From the NCBI GenBank assembly GCA_002049455.2, contig KV919013.1, positions 1 to 64,000 on the forward strand: a stretch of 64,000 nt of DNA, in the 5' to 3' direction. Positions 1-10,191 of the stretch are shown in pieces. The notes beneath the pieces were generated by a model that saw nothing but the letters and a program-made list of their open reading frames with translations, was not told the DNA's origin and did not search any database. Position 1 is the first letter of the stretch. Every line of letters starts with the position of its first letter. The DNA comes from Porphyra umbilicalis. Its lineage: Eukaryota > Rhodophyta > Bangiophyceae > Bangiales > Bangiaceae. Both the position numbers and the translations under genes were made by a program.

Positions 1-239
1 TTGGTCGCGTAGGAGGACTTAGTCGAGTCGGCGAGTTGGTGGGTAAGCATAGCGGCGGCGGCCGTGCTCCCCGGGCCGGCGTCAAATGTACTGGCACCGA
101 CCGCCTCCGCTGCTCGTGTCCACGCCACGGCGGCGGCGCCCTACCGCCGCGTATGAAGCGAAGGGCACACACTCGCCGGTGGGGGCGGTGCCCCGGCGCT
201 CCTCCCGCGCCGCGGGTGGAGACGCCCGCCGACCGGGGG

Positions 240-1350
240 AGGTAGAAAACCTCGGACGCCATCCGCAGCGCCGGCAGCCACCACGACTGCGCCGTCCACG
301 TCGGCACGATGACCGTCGCTGTCGCCCTGTCCTGATAGATCTTGTCAAGCACACGCGGGATGCCGGTGAACGGGGGGTTGACCCAGTTGTTATCGGCCCC
401 CCAGTACTGCTGGAAGGTGTCCACTGGCGCCCGGCCTTGGTCGAGCACGGCCGAGCTGTACCGGTCCAGCTGCTTGTTCCCCCACGACGCGAAGCGGTCG
501 ACCGTGTGTGGCCCGTACGCGGAATTCAGCGAGTCGAAGTAGGTCTGGCCCAATGTCCAGTCCGTCGAGTCGCGGTCGCGGCTCAACTTGTCCGCCCACA
601 CGTTCTGCGCCGTCGGGATCCATTCCGCCTCGAGCGTGACGCCGAGTTGTTGGGCGACGGCGTGGCGGCGCCGCAGCTCGGCGCACAGCGCCGGGGAGCG
701 CGACGAAAGCGCGTTGACCTCGTTCAACGCCACCTGGGAGTCGGTGACGATGCGGAGCACGTCGCCCGACGAAAAGGCGGCGGCCAAGGAGAGGAGCGAG
801 TAGCGGATGGCCGCCACCTCCTTCACGTTGATGTGCCAAGCGACCGCCTCTCCCGTGAAGAAGCCCCGCGCCGGCGTGGTGCTGTCGGCGACGCCGTCCC
901 ACCCGTATTCCGACGCGTCGGTGTGCAAGGTCTGGGCCGGCGGGCTTGGACACATCGGTCGGCCGTGGCCCTCGAGGCCAAAGGACGCCCAGAATCGGAG
1001 ATCCCGGATCAATTGGTGCGACAACTTACAGTCGGCGTTCAAGTCCCCGCCCGATAAGTCGTCGTAAATCGACCTGGCAAACAGACGCGCCTCGGGGATG
1101 GCCAGCGAACCGGAGACGACGATGCCCGCCGCGCTCTGCAGGAGCTTGCGGCGGACCCACCGCCGATTCTTGCGCGCCGACGACAGCAGCGCAGCCGCGG
1201 TGCCCCGCAGCTTGGCCAGCCGCGACTCCGGGAGCCGCACCTGGTTGTTGGCCGTGTCGAGCGTGTATCTCAGCAACGTGAGCTGCTGCGTCCCATCGCG
1301 GTTGCCCTTGTCTGGGTGCAGCAACAGTCCCAGCCGGTCGTACAGCTTTG
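240..1350 (-). pseudogene. DIRS-like RNase H and Dam-like methylase module
   Basis: Continuation of the pol frame after the frameshift. It begins with the RT thumb/connection (LYDRLGLLLHPDKGNRDG), then RNase H with LHTDASEYGWDG, the VAWHINVKEV strand and IVTDSQVALNEVNAL, which carry the expected acidic residues (Asp in TDAS, Glu in KEV, Asp in TDSQ). It ends in a module with VDRFASWGN and NPPFTGIP, resembling the N6-adenine methylase-like domain of DIRS elements. After about position 240 the reading becomes low complexity. Transcription would be towards the left edge, where a tyrosine recombinase is expected. Confidence 0.7.
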
Positions 1351-2170
1351 TTACAAAACAAAACCCTTGGCCGCGTCCGCTTTTGACACTGGTCGGCGCC
1401 CCGGGGCCGCCGCCCCGTGGTCGTCGACATAGCCTATCAGGTGGAAGCCCGACTTGCGCAAGTAGGCGAGCACTGGCCTCATCACCTTCGTCCACGCCCA
1501 AGGGGCGAGGGACAGACCGAAAGGCATGGTGATGGGCTCGTAGGTGCCGCCGTCGTTGGCAAAGGTCAGGTAGGGGCGGTCCGAGAGATGTATAGGCACG
1601 TGATGGTACGCGTCTTTAATATCCCACGAGATGAGATGATCAAGCGGCTGGACGGCCGACATGAACTCGACCAACGCCTCATACTTGAAATGGATCGCCT
1701 GCAGCTGCTCGTTGACCTGCCGCAAGTCTATGACCAGCCGCGGCTTGAGCCTCACCCAGCTGACAAATGCTGGCGAGATGCACGGCGCCGCCTCCGCCTC
1801 CTTGGCGGACAGCGGGCGGATGAAGCCCGCCAGCACCCAGCGCTCCAGCTCCGGGGCCACGAAGGAGCGGTCCGCCTTGGCGACCGGGTACGGCTTGGCC
1901 CGTCGACGCGGTCGCCCCCGTGGCGTTAGCCACGGGAGGCGGAAGCAGAACTTAAGGGCGCGCCGCACCCAGCGGGACGCGCCGATGGCCCGCCAGGCGT
2001 CGTCGGCAGCTCTCACTCGCGCCGCCGGTGGCAAGCCGGCGGGCGCGTCACCCCTTACAGCAACTCCCGGCGCGCCCGTCGTGGGCGCAAATGGGGCGGG
2101 TGAGACCCCCCGGGTCGCCGCCGGCTTACACCGACGGGTTTGCACCCCCGCCGCGCTTTTTGCCGCCCCC
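1351..2170 (-). pseudogene. DIRS-like reverse transcriptase, frameshifted
   Basis: Reverse transcriptase domain on the minus strand. Visible motifs in order are WVLAGFIRPL, LVIDLRQVNEQ, the first catalytic aspartate in WDIKDAYHHVPI, PFGLSLAPWAWTKV, and the YVDD active site at 1420-1431. The frame stops at 1351-1353, about 22 codons after YVDD, while the natural continuation (TKLYDRLGLLLHPDKG) runs on in another frame. At the break the minus strand reads ttttgttttg, a perfect 5-base tandem duplication; loss of one unit would reconnect the frames. The open frame extends upstream through gag, but that part is low-complexity shadow. This copy is therefore probably unable to make a full polyprotein. 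Confidence 0.75.
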
Positions 2171-3456
2171 GCCGCGGGTGCCGCGTCGACGCGCCGTCTT
2201 GACCTCGTTCGCTGCGATGACCTTGTTGAGGGCCCGGTCGCGCATGTTGACCGTCTCGACTTGGAGGCCGCGGCGGGTGCGAGAGGCGTGGACGTCGGGG
2301 GGGGGGAGGAGGCGCTCTTGCAGCTGGGCTGTGACGGCGTCGTCGTCCTCACGGAGGACGTCGTAGCGCGCGGCGCACAGCTCTGCGAGCTGGTAGTGGT
2401 AGACGCGACTGCGGATGAGCATCGCCTGCAGCCGTTGCACGTCTCCATGCTCGGGCCCATTAATAAAAGACAGCAGCTCGTTGTGGATGAGCGTCGACCA
2501 GGCGCCGACGATGAAGAGGTGCTTGGCATCGTCCGCGCCCTGAGCCCCTTCGGCAAAGTCCGACTGGTACTGTAAGGTCTCCATTCGGAAGGGGGCGGGG
2601 TACGACGTCCGCGCCGACGGGGGCAGCTGGAAGAAAGTGAGCTCGTCGCGCCCCTTGGCGACACGCTTGGCCTGCCCGTCGGTGAAGGCGCGGGCGGGGA
2701 CGACCGCGTCGTCGTCATCTTCGTCGCTGGAGCCGTTGCCCCGGCCGCGCCGCGAGACGCGCAGGGCTTGCGCCAGGCCTTGGGCAATGGCGGCGGCGAT
2801 ATCAGCGGCCGGCCCGCCGGGAGGAGGAAGGCCAGTACCGGCGCCGACTCCACCGGCGTGGGCCCCGGCGGCCGCGCCTGCGGCGGCGGCGCCATGGGGG
2901 GGTCCGGCTGCATAACCCGCCTCGGTGCGTAGCTCCACGGCGGCGAGTCGGGCGCCGAGCCCGTCGATACCCGCGCGCACTTGGCCGAGGGTCGCGAGCT
3001 GCCCCAAAATCACGGGCAGCGCGGCGTTGATGTCCACCGCCTCGGCGTCTTCCTCCAGCAGGTTGAGCAGGTCGCCAAGGTTAGCGTCGGCGGCGGCAGC
3101 AGCGGCGGCGGCAGCGCCCTCAGCGGCCACAGCAGCGACAGCGGCAGCCGCATCTATTCTGACGGTTCAGCGAAACCACGGGCAAGCCCGGGAACCAATT
3201 CCAGACTCACGCAAGTGAGGCTGGAAAGTGCTTACCGGCCGGCACCTCGCTCCCCCCGGTCGCCGCCGCGGGCTGATAAAGACCCGTAGCGGCGCCGGCG
3301 GCGGGCTGGCGGACAGCTGTCGGCGCACCGGGTGCGCGCTAGCGACGGGGGGGGGGTAGCCCCCCCCCGTGTGGATGCCCGCCCGCCCGCGCTCGTATTT
3401 GGCGGGCGCCCCTTGCGAGGTACCCCATGGCTCCGCAGGCTGCAACTTGGCCACAT
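2126..3456 (-). CDS. DIRS-like element gag-like protein, probable intron
   Basis: The main open stretch runs from 3158 down to a stop at 2126. It starts with an Ala-rich segment, then a helical part with a Leu/Glu-rich stretch (NLLEEDAEAVDINAALPVIL), a low-complexity Gly/Ala/Pro linker, a core (ARTSYPAPFRMETLQYQSDF), and a basic Gly/Lys/Arg tail that could bind nucleic acid. No usable ATG lies in this frame before the core, and a stop codon lies just upstream. A GTAAGC donor at 3235 and a CAG acceptor ending at 3159 would remove 77 bases and join it in frame to an ATG at 3456. The pol frame overlaps its 3' part, so pol may need frameshifting. Gag assignment rests on position only. Confidence 0.55.
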
Positions 3457-3502
3457 CGTATCTGTTGGCTGTGCACCTTTTGCTCACTGTCAGGCAATAA
3501 GT

Positions 3503-3840
3503 GTGGCGCTTACTTTAGAAATCTCATTTTTTTTGTGCAGTGCCGAACGGAGCTAGAGGCATTCAAAGGTCGAGGCCTCCAGGGCCGCTTGGTTCAGAAG
3601 TAGCCTACCAATCCATGCGGACTGCCCCTGAGAGAGCGATTTCGTGCAAGGCTCTCCGTCCAGGTCGAACGTACCTGACATTTGTTCTTGGACAGTTACA
3701 AGCGCTACGTGACAAGGAGAGAAGCATGAAGATCGCAGGGAGCACCATCAGAAAGAGCACGTCAAAGAGCATAAGGTGTGTGTCTCATCTTGCAAACTCG
3801 TCAAGCCTCATAAGATGAGAATTCTAAAATAAAGCGCCAC
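3503..3840. repeat. MITE-like element with terminal inverted repeats
   Basis: The left end (3503-3527, gtggcgcttactttagaaat and on to ctcat) is matched by the reverse complement of the right end (3815-3840), differing by a few bases and one gap over about 26 positions. Both ends are flanked directly by AAGT, a plausible 4-base target duplication. The 338-base interior is much more AT-rich than its surroundings and holds no convincing gene. This fits a non-autonomous DNA transposon; the superfamily is not assigned. Confidence 0.7.
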
Positions 3841-3965
3841 AAGTGTTCACCTTGCGGGCCTCGGTGCGGGCCTCGTCACGTGCCGCCACGCCGCCACCAC
3901 GTCTGCTCCACGACGCCCTCCTTGTTGCCCTCGTGTTGCTGCAGCCAGCGCCCCCCCCCAAGCTC

Positions 3966-4528
3966 ATGGCGTCCACCTACACCTTTGGGCGCCACGCCAT
4001 TGCCCCGTCCGAGGTGTTCCTCGCCACCCCCCACGTGTTCGCCATGGTCAATTGGAAGCCCGTCCGCCCCGGCCACGTCCTCGTCGTCACCCGCCGGGTG
4101 GCGCCGCGCCTCGCCGACGCGACCGCCGCCGAGGCCGCCGACCTCTTTGCCACCGCCCGGACGGTCGGGGTGGCGATGGAGGCGCACGCCGCCGCCGCCG
4201 GCCTGTCGTTCGTCATCCAAGACGGGGCCGCCGCGGGCCAAACGGTGCCGCACGTGCACGTGCACCTCATCCCGCGGGTGGCGGGCGACTTTGTGCCCAA
4301 TGACAAGGTGTACGACGCGGTCGATGGGGTCGACTTGAGCGTGCTGCGGGGGGGGGACGGGGGGGTGGCGGCGCCGACGGGGGGGGGGCGGCGGCGCCGG
4401 CGGCGGCCGACGCCGCCGCAGGCGGCAAAGTGGACGACGAGGGGCGGGTGCAGCGGTCGGCCGAGGATATGGCGGCCGAGGCGGCGGAGCTCCGCCCGCT
4501 CTTTGCGCACCTGTCTTTACCGATCTAG
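3966..4528 (+). CDS. FHIT: FHIT-like bis(5'-adenosyl)-triphosphatase
   Basis: HIT-family hydrolase of dinucleoside polyphosphates such as Ap3A. From the ATG at 3966 it reads MASTYTFGRHAIAPSEVF, then VNWKPVRPGHVLV, IQDGAAAGQTV and the histidine triad HVHVHLIPR, with the catalytic middle histidine, followed by AGDFVPNDKVYD. These match FHIT closely rather than the HINT branch. The family's C-terminal helix (SAEDMAAEAAELRPLF) is present but in another frame, ending at the stop 4526-4528. The shift falls in G runs between 4348 and 4388, so a run-length error is the simplest explanation; a small intron is the alternative. An in-frame GTG further upstream is not a likely start. Expected length about 187 residues, close to FHIT with a Gly-rich insert. 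Confidence 0.85.
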
Positions 4529-4942
4529 GCCGGCCGGCGGGGGCGGCGGGTGGTGGCACCCGACGAGGTGGGGGGTGCAAGTAAAGGAAGCCGGTGCCGC
4601 CCGCATCGACGCGCTAGCCGCATCACGGTGACTGACGCCGGGGGGTGGGCGACAGTGGCCGTCGGCACGGGCGGCGGCCGCCGCCACGGGCGGCGGCCGC
4701 CGCCACAAGCTGTGCCGCCTGGGCGCCGCCCCCGGGGCCGCAGCACCGCCGTGCGGTCCGCCGCGCCCCAGAGCGCCGCCACGAATACGCAATACAAAAA
4801 AAAATAGGCGGCCGCAGACGCCGACCAGGCGGCGACGAGCCCGCCCCCCCCCCCCCCCCCCACCCACCGACCACCACCGAGGGCCGGGGTGAGGGCGGCC
4901 AAACAAACAAGGGGGCACCCGCAGCACCGTCGACAGGACCGC
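4529..4942. other. Short gap between convergent genes
   Basis: Convergent 3' flanks of the FHIT-like gene and the CDF-like gene. It contains a run of A around 4797-4806 and a C run at 4845-4861. No gene is supported here. Confidence 0.5.
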
Positions 4943-7900
4943 TCAGGCGCCGCCAACCACCTCCACGGTCACCCATTCGCGGCGCACGCCCGCGGCCGCG
5001 TACGCGGCCACCGCCGCGGCGGTGAGCGCCCACTCGTCCGCCCCCCCCACCGCGCGGAGGCGCGCGACGACGGCCACCCCCCCCCCCGGCAGGGGCCACG
5101 CCGCCACGCGCTCCACCCGCGCGACGCCCGGCGTGGCGGCGACCGCCGCCGACGCTGCGTCCAAGGCCGCCGCCTCGGCGGCGGGCACGCCGAGGCACAG
5201 CCGCCGCCCCGCGTCGACGGCGAGGACGCGCGCCGACGCGGCAATGGCCACCCCCGCCGCCGCCGCGGCGGCCACCTCCCCGCCGCGCAGGCCCGCCGCC
5301 CAGCGGAGGCCGCAGCCCACCACCGCGGCCGCACACGTGACGGTGTTGGCCCAGACTTGCGCGGCGATGCTCCGCACCGCGTCATTGGCGCCGCCGCCGC
5401 CGGCGCCGGCCGACAGCGCCGCGGCGGTGGTGCTCGCCACCGCCGCCGCCAGGGAGGCGGCCGACGTTGTCGCGCCGAGGCGGGAGGACTCGTCCCGCCG
5501 CGAGCCGCCACCGCCGCCCGCGCCGCTGCCACCGACGCTGCCGCTGCCGGCGGCGCCGCCCTTGGTGCTCGTCATGAAGAAGAGGCCGAGGCCGTTGCCT
5601 GTGGCGGAGAGGAGCGAAACGGCGACGACGCGGCCTTTGCCGGCCACCGCGCCGGCGCCGACGGCGCGGGCAATGGCGCCGGCGACGGCAACGACCGCCG
5701 CAAAGAGCAGCAGGATGCCGTTGAGAAAGGCCGCCAGTGGCGTCAACCGCGACTGCTCCTGCAACGCGACCGCCGCAGCCACCGACCGGTTGGCGGCGTT
5801 TCGGGTCGTCGGGGATGTCGGGCCCCCGTCGCTGGCATCCCCCGGCCGGCGGACGCTGCTCTTGACGCCGCCGCCGCCGCCGTCGCTGGCGCCACCACCG
5901 CCGAGGCCACGGCCGACGGCCCCCCCCCCCCGTCGCGGCCGTCCCCCCCCCGGTGCACGTCCACGTCCACCCGCAACCGCAGCGCGTGGAGGGACACGGC
6001 CAGGCCGATGCAACAGAGCAGCGTGTCGGCCGACGCGGAGAGGAGTCCCGGCGACTGGGCAACCGCCGCGTACGTCCACTCGCCCACGACGAGGGCGGCT
6101 TGAAACGCCAGAAAGGTCAGCGCCTGCCACATGGCGTGCTGCCGCCGCGCCGCCGACACAAAGCGCGCGGCGGAGCGCAGCCGCCGCCGAACCGACGCGG
6201 CTTGGCGAAAGGCGGCCCGCGACGGCCGGCCGCCGCGGCCGGTGCCATCCGGCCCGCCCCCCTCGCCGACCCCACCGCCGGGCGGCGCGCAGTAGGGCGC
6301 GGCGGCGGCGCCGAGGACGACCGCCACGACGGCGGCGAGCGACACGCCGCCGCCCGCCCCCCCACCGTCGGGCGACTCGGGGGCGGGCACGAGAAAGTGC
6401 GCCACCGTCGCGGCGGCGGCAAATAACACCACCCCCGCCGCGGGCCCATCCTCACACCCCGCAAAGGCGCCGAGGATGGCACCCCCCCCGCCTCCGCGCC
6501 GCCGCCGCCGCAGCCAACGGCCTTGCCCTCCCGCCCGTCGCGGGATCCCCCCCGGTGGCGGCTGCCGCTGCGGCGGCGGGCGCCGCCGCCGCCGCCGCCC
6601 CCCGCCACGTCCGCCGCCCGGTCCGCCGCCCGGTGCTCCATGGCCGCCGGCACGACGAGGCAGCCGACGGCGGCAGCAACGACCAGCGGCGCGGCGGCCA
6701 GCGGCGGCAGCGGCGCCGTGCGCGCCCGCACCCCCGCCGCACCCGCAAGGACGCACAGCACCAGCGCCGCGGCGTAGAGGGCGGCGACGCGCGCCGCGCG
6801 GCGGCTGTGCAGTTGGACGGCGAGGGCCACAAACGAGGGGCCCGCCGCCCAGGTGCACGAGACGCCGACGAGCGTGGCGCCCGTGACGGCGCGGAAGAGC
6901 GCCGCCCAGCCGTGGGGGGGGGGGTCCGGCCGCCGCCAAAGAACCAGGGGGGCGCGGCGGGCGGCGCGGCGGACGCGGGGTCCGTGTCGGCGGCGGGCAC
7001 CGAGGCGGCACCGTCGGCAGCCAGGCCGCCACCGCCCAGTGCCGCAGCGTCGGCACCAGACGCCGCCCCGTCTGCCTGCGGCACAGCCGCGTCACCCGGT
7101 GCGGCAGGCGGGGGCGCAGCGCCGCCGACGCCCGGGGCGGCGGCAGCCGGCCTCCCGCCGTCGGCCCCTGTCTGCGCACCGGCAGCGACGGGTGCTGCAG
7201 CGGCCGCGCCGCCGCCGCCGCCGCCGCTGCCGCCGCCGCCCGACCCCAGCAGGCGCCGCCGTGGCGCCGCGCCCGCCGCGAGGGGTGGCTCGTCCGCCGC
7301 CCCCACCGGTGGCGGCGGCCGCGGCCGGTCACGCGCCGCGCCGCCCGCGTGTCCGACAGACCCGGCACCGCCTTCGTCGGCAAGGTCCAACAGGGGCACG
7401 TCGGGCGCAGCCGCTGGCGCTTGCCCAGGCGGTGGTGGCGCTGCCACACTTGGCGGCTGCGGCGGTCCTGGGGCTTGCGGCGGCAGCGGTGGTGCCCCCC
7501 CCCCGCCGCGTCCCCACCCACCCCGTCGGGCGCCAGGCGTTCCCGTAACCGCACCGCCGCGTGGCGCGCCCACCGGGGCGCCACGACGGCCCGCCCCCCC
7601 CCCCCGCCCCTCCCCCCCCTCCGCAGCCACCCGCTCCACCGCCGCCAACGACAGGCGCCCAAGCCGCGCCGCCGTCTGCGACTGCGCCAGCCGCCGCCGC
7701 GCGGCGGCGGAGAGCGCCCCCCCCCGCGCGCTCCCAATCGTCACCCGCCGACCGGCGCCCGCCCCCCCCCCATATCCGCGGTGAGCAGGGCGGCGAGGCC
7801 CACCACCGCCACGGCGGTGGCCACTGTCCTGCGGCCGGCGCCGGCGCCGGCCCCGCCGCCCCCACCACCGCCGCCGCCGCCGGCTTTACCCCCCGCCGCC

Positions 7901-8400
7901 GCCCACGCAGCGGCCACGGGCGGCGACGCAACGGCGGCGAGTAGCAGCGACCGGAGGGCGCCGAGCGACGCAAGGGCGCCCACCCACGCCGCCACCTGCA
8001 CGGCGACGGGGAGGCCCGCCGACAGCGCCGCCGCCGACGGGCGGAGGGGCACAGACCGGCGAAAGGCGGCAGCGGCGGCCGCCGCCGCCGCCGCCGCCAC
8101 CGCCGCCGCCACTGCCGGCGGCGACGCGGACACGGGCGCCGCCAGCAGCCGCGCCGCCGCAAAGGCGCCGAGGGAGGTGCACAGGCGGGACACAAAGTAG
8201 GGGCCCGCGGGGAGGGGCGCCGCGCAGCCCGCTGCAAGCGCCGATGCAGAGGCGGCGGCCGCCGCGGCGGGCGGCGAGCGGCGGCCGACGCCAGCAGCGG
8301 GGCCGGGCAGCGCCGACGGGCCGCTGTAGGCGTCAAAGGAGGCGAGGGAGCGGCTGCGGCGGGAGCGCCCGCCGGCAGAGGGGGAGCGGCTCCGCGCCAT
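4943..8400 (-). CDS. Divergent cation diffusion facilitator (ZnT5/6, Msc2/Zrg17-like)
   Basis: Large polytopic membrane protein. Start chosen at the ATG at 8400 (MARSRSPSAGGRSRRSRSLA), stop at 4943. The N-terminal half has many Ala/Leu/Val membrane segments broken by Gly/Pro-rich loops. The C-terminal part follows the CDF plan: TM1-2 (FQAALVVGEWTYAAVAQSPG, then SADTLLCCIGLAVSLHAL, about 6120-5985), TM3 (LAAFLNGILLLFAAVVAVAG), TM4 (VSLLSATGNGLGLFF), a Gly/Ser loop, TM5 (RSIAAQVWANTVTCAAAVVG) and a small cytosolic domain. In CDF transporters TM2 and TM5 each carry HxxxD or DxxxD zinc ligands; here I read TxxxC and QxxxN, and the usual His-rich loop is Gly/Ser-rich. That resembles ZnT6 or Zrg17, non-transporting partners of ZnT5 or Msc2. 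Frames change at C runs near 7590, 7760 and 5925. A single gene is inferred. Confidence 0.6.
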
Positions 8401-8776
8401 GGCGACGGCCGCCGCGCCGTCGGCGCGGCTGGGACGGGCGGGCGGTCGAGTGGGGGGGGGGGGGGGGGGGTGGCGCCGACCGTGGGGAGGGGCGGGGGGG
8501 GGAAGGGGGGCGCCGAGCGGCAGCAGCACACCCCGTCACGACGAGCGCGGCGGTGGGTGGAATGTGGGCCGCATTGGCCCCCGCCACGGGACGCCGGGTC
8601 GGTCGGCGGGTGCCGCGGGCGCCGCGGGCGACAGGGGCGGCAACACGCCCGGGCGACGCGGGGGCCGCGACCGCCCGGTGCACCGCGGCGGCGGGTCAAC
8701 GCGCTGGCGCGCCCCCGCGGGGCGTGTTGTTGGTCTTCTCTGCCGGCGAGGATGTCAGCAGACTGGGCGTGCCGCA
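8401..8776. other. Intergenic, upstream of CDF-like gene
   Basis: Low-complexity GC-rich flank with a long G run at 8453-8470. It should hold the promoter and leader of the minus-strand CDF-like gene. No separate gene is supported. Confidence 0.4.
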
Positions 8777-9265
8777 GCGCAGTGCTCGTTGGAGCATGGG
8801 TGCACGCAAGCCCGTTTTCGCATGAATTTCTTGTCAGACGGCATGTCGACGCACAAGAACTGGTCGCATGGACATGTGCAGCAGCAAGTTCTGGTTTTGC
8901 CATGGTTGGTGGGTAGGGCCTGGGTACGTAAGCGGCCAATCAGTGCTCCAGAGCCCTGACCGAAAGCGCATGGCGCGCCCTCATCGCAAGCCTCTCATAG
9001 GGTTCGATACGTGTGATTTTTGACGCACTCGAAAGCGCAGTTCTACAGCATAAAATGAGCTCTCTTGCACTAACAGTCTGCACCGCCGCGACACGCTTCT
9101 TGTTATATGAATTGTACAAGTGCGATCCGAGCAAACCCTGGTTGCAAACCACTTGCATTGTCATTCGAGCCACAGGATACTGTGACGGGGTGCCAATAAG
9201 TTCTTGCAGCCCAAAACGTACCCATTTTCTGCTTGCGTGCACCCACGCTTTGAGGAGCACTGCGC
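8777..9265. repeat. Inverted-repeat-flanked element, about 490 bp
   Basis: The left end at 8777-8811 (gcgcagtgctc, then agcatgggtgcacgcaagc) matches the reverse complement of 9230-9265 with about five mismatches over 35 bases. The interior is AT-richer than the flanks and has only short open frames. I found no clear target duplication. A small non-autonomous transposon is the likely explanation. Confidence 0.5.
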
Positions 9266-10191
9266 CGCCATTGTGGGTGGCACACGACCAGTCACGCTCA
9301 AATTGAGTCGGTCCGACTCGGCGTCAGTCCCAATGGCGACCGCGGAATTGATTGCGGATGCAAAAGGCAAAGGGCCAAAGCGCGGCAAGCGGTCACGCCG
9401 CGGGGCTGGTGAACCAATCAGATCGGGGGGTAGGGTTTTGGGCGGCGCTGCCACGCAGACACGCAACGGCGGATTTGGCGGGCGGCTGCAACCCGTGGCG
9501 GGGCACGGCATCGGGCACCGGACGCAGGCGTGTTGCATGGGAGCACCAGGACCCGCCAGCGGCGATGTCGCCTTGGCTAGGCAAGGATGAGGGGCATACA
9601 GGGCGAGAGTGGGGGACAATGGTAGAGACAGGAGATATTGTATATTTGTTTGGAAGGAAGAACATGGAGACTGCCTAGGCGTGTGGGGCACGTGCCGGAC
9701 CGAGCAGCCACCGAGATCGGACACCACGGTTGGCACGCCCCGACCCCCGGCTCAGTCGACAACGGCTGGGCGGCGTCGCCACCGCCGCACTCAGCCGCAA
9801 TGGCTACCGCGGGCGACGCCATCAAGATCGTACTTGCAAATTCGCAGAGCCTGCACCGCCACGCCAGAGGCAACCGACGCAAGGACACACGCGACAGGAG
9901 GAAACCAAAACACCAGCCCCAGTTTCGATCGTCAGTATCACCTAGCACGCCGTGGCATGTGGGCACTGACAGATAAACAGCCCCCCCTGCAGGTCTGCCC
10001 GGTCCCGCCCATCCCCTCTCCTCCCCGCCCACCACTGCCTCCCGACTGGGGCTATCCCCTGCCCGCCCGACGCCTCCGCCGGACACCTCCTCGACCTTCC
10101 ACTGCTCGCCCTCCCTCCGTTCTTGTGAGCCCGTGAGCCCTGAGCACCAATAGTAGAAAGCCTCGCCTGCAGGTCCGGTCCGGCAACGTAC
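9266..10191. other. Intergenic, no supported gene
   Basis: Mixed composition with short open frames on both strands and no recognisable domain. The 3' exon of the SAP30-like gene may lie between about 10050 and 10170, but I could not place it. Confidence 0.4.

Larger units (their letters stand above)
1..3456 (-). mobile_element. DIRS-like retrotransposon, truncated by window edge
   Basis: A minus-strand retroelement reads gag-like protein, then reverse transcriptase, then RNase H, then a Dam-like methylase module towards the left edge. That order, and the module after RNase H (VDRFASWGNKQLDRY, then NPPFTGIPRVLDKI), is the pattern of DIRS-type elements, which end in a tyrosine recombinase; that part would lie beyond position 1 and is not seen. 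No long terminal repeats are visible. The copy is damaged: the pol frame is broken near 1350. The right boundary is uncertain; an upstream gag exon reaches 3456 and a MITE-like element starts at 3503. I call DIRS from domain order and motifs, not from a search. Confidence 0.75.

Noticed and set aside
5022-7784. A 920-codon open frame on the plus strand
   Set aside because: It is antisense to the CDF-like gene, is made of Pro/Arg/Ala-rich low-complexity sequence and has no domain; high GC removes stop codons by chance.
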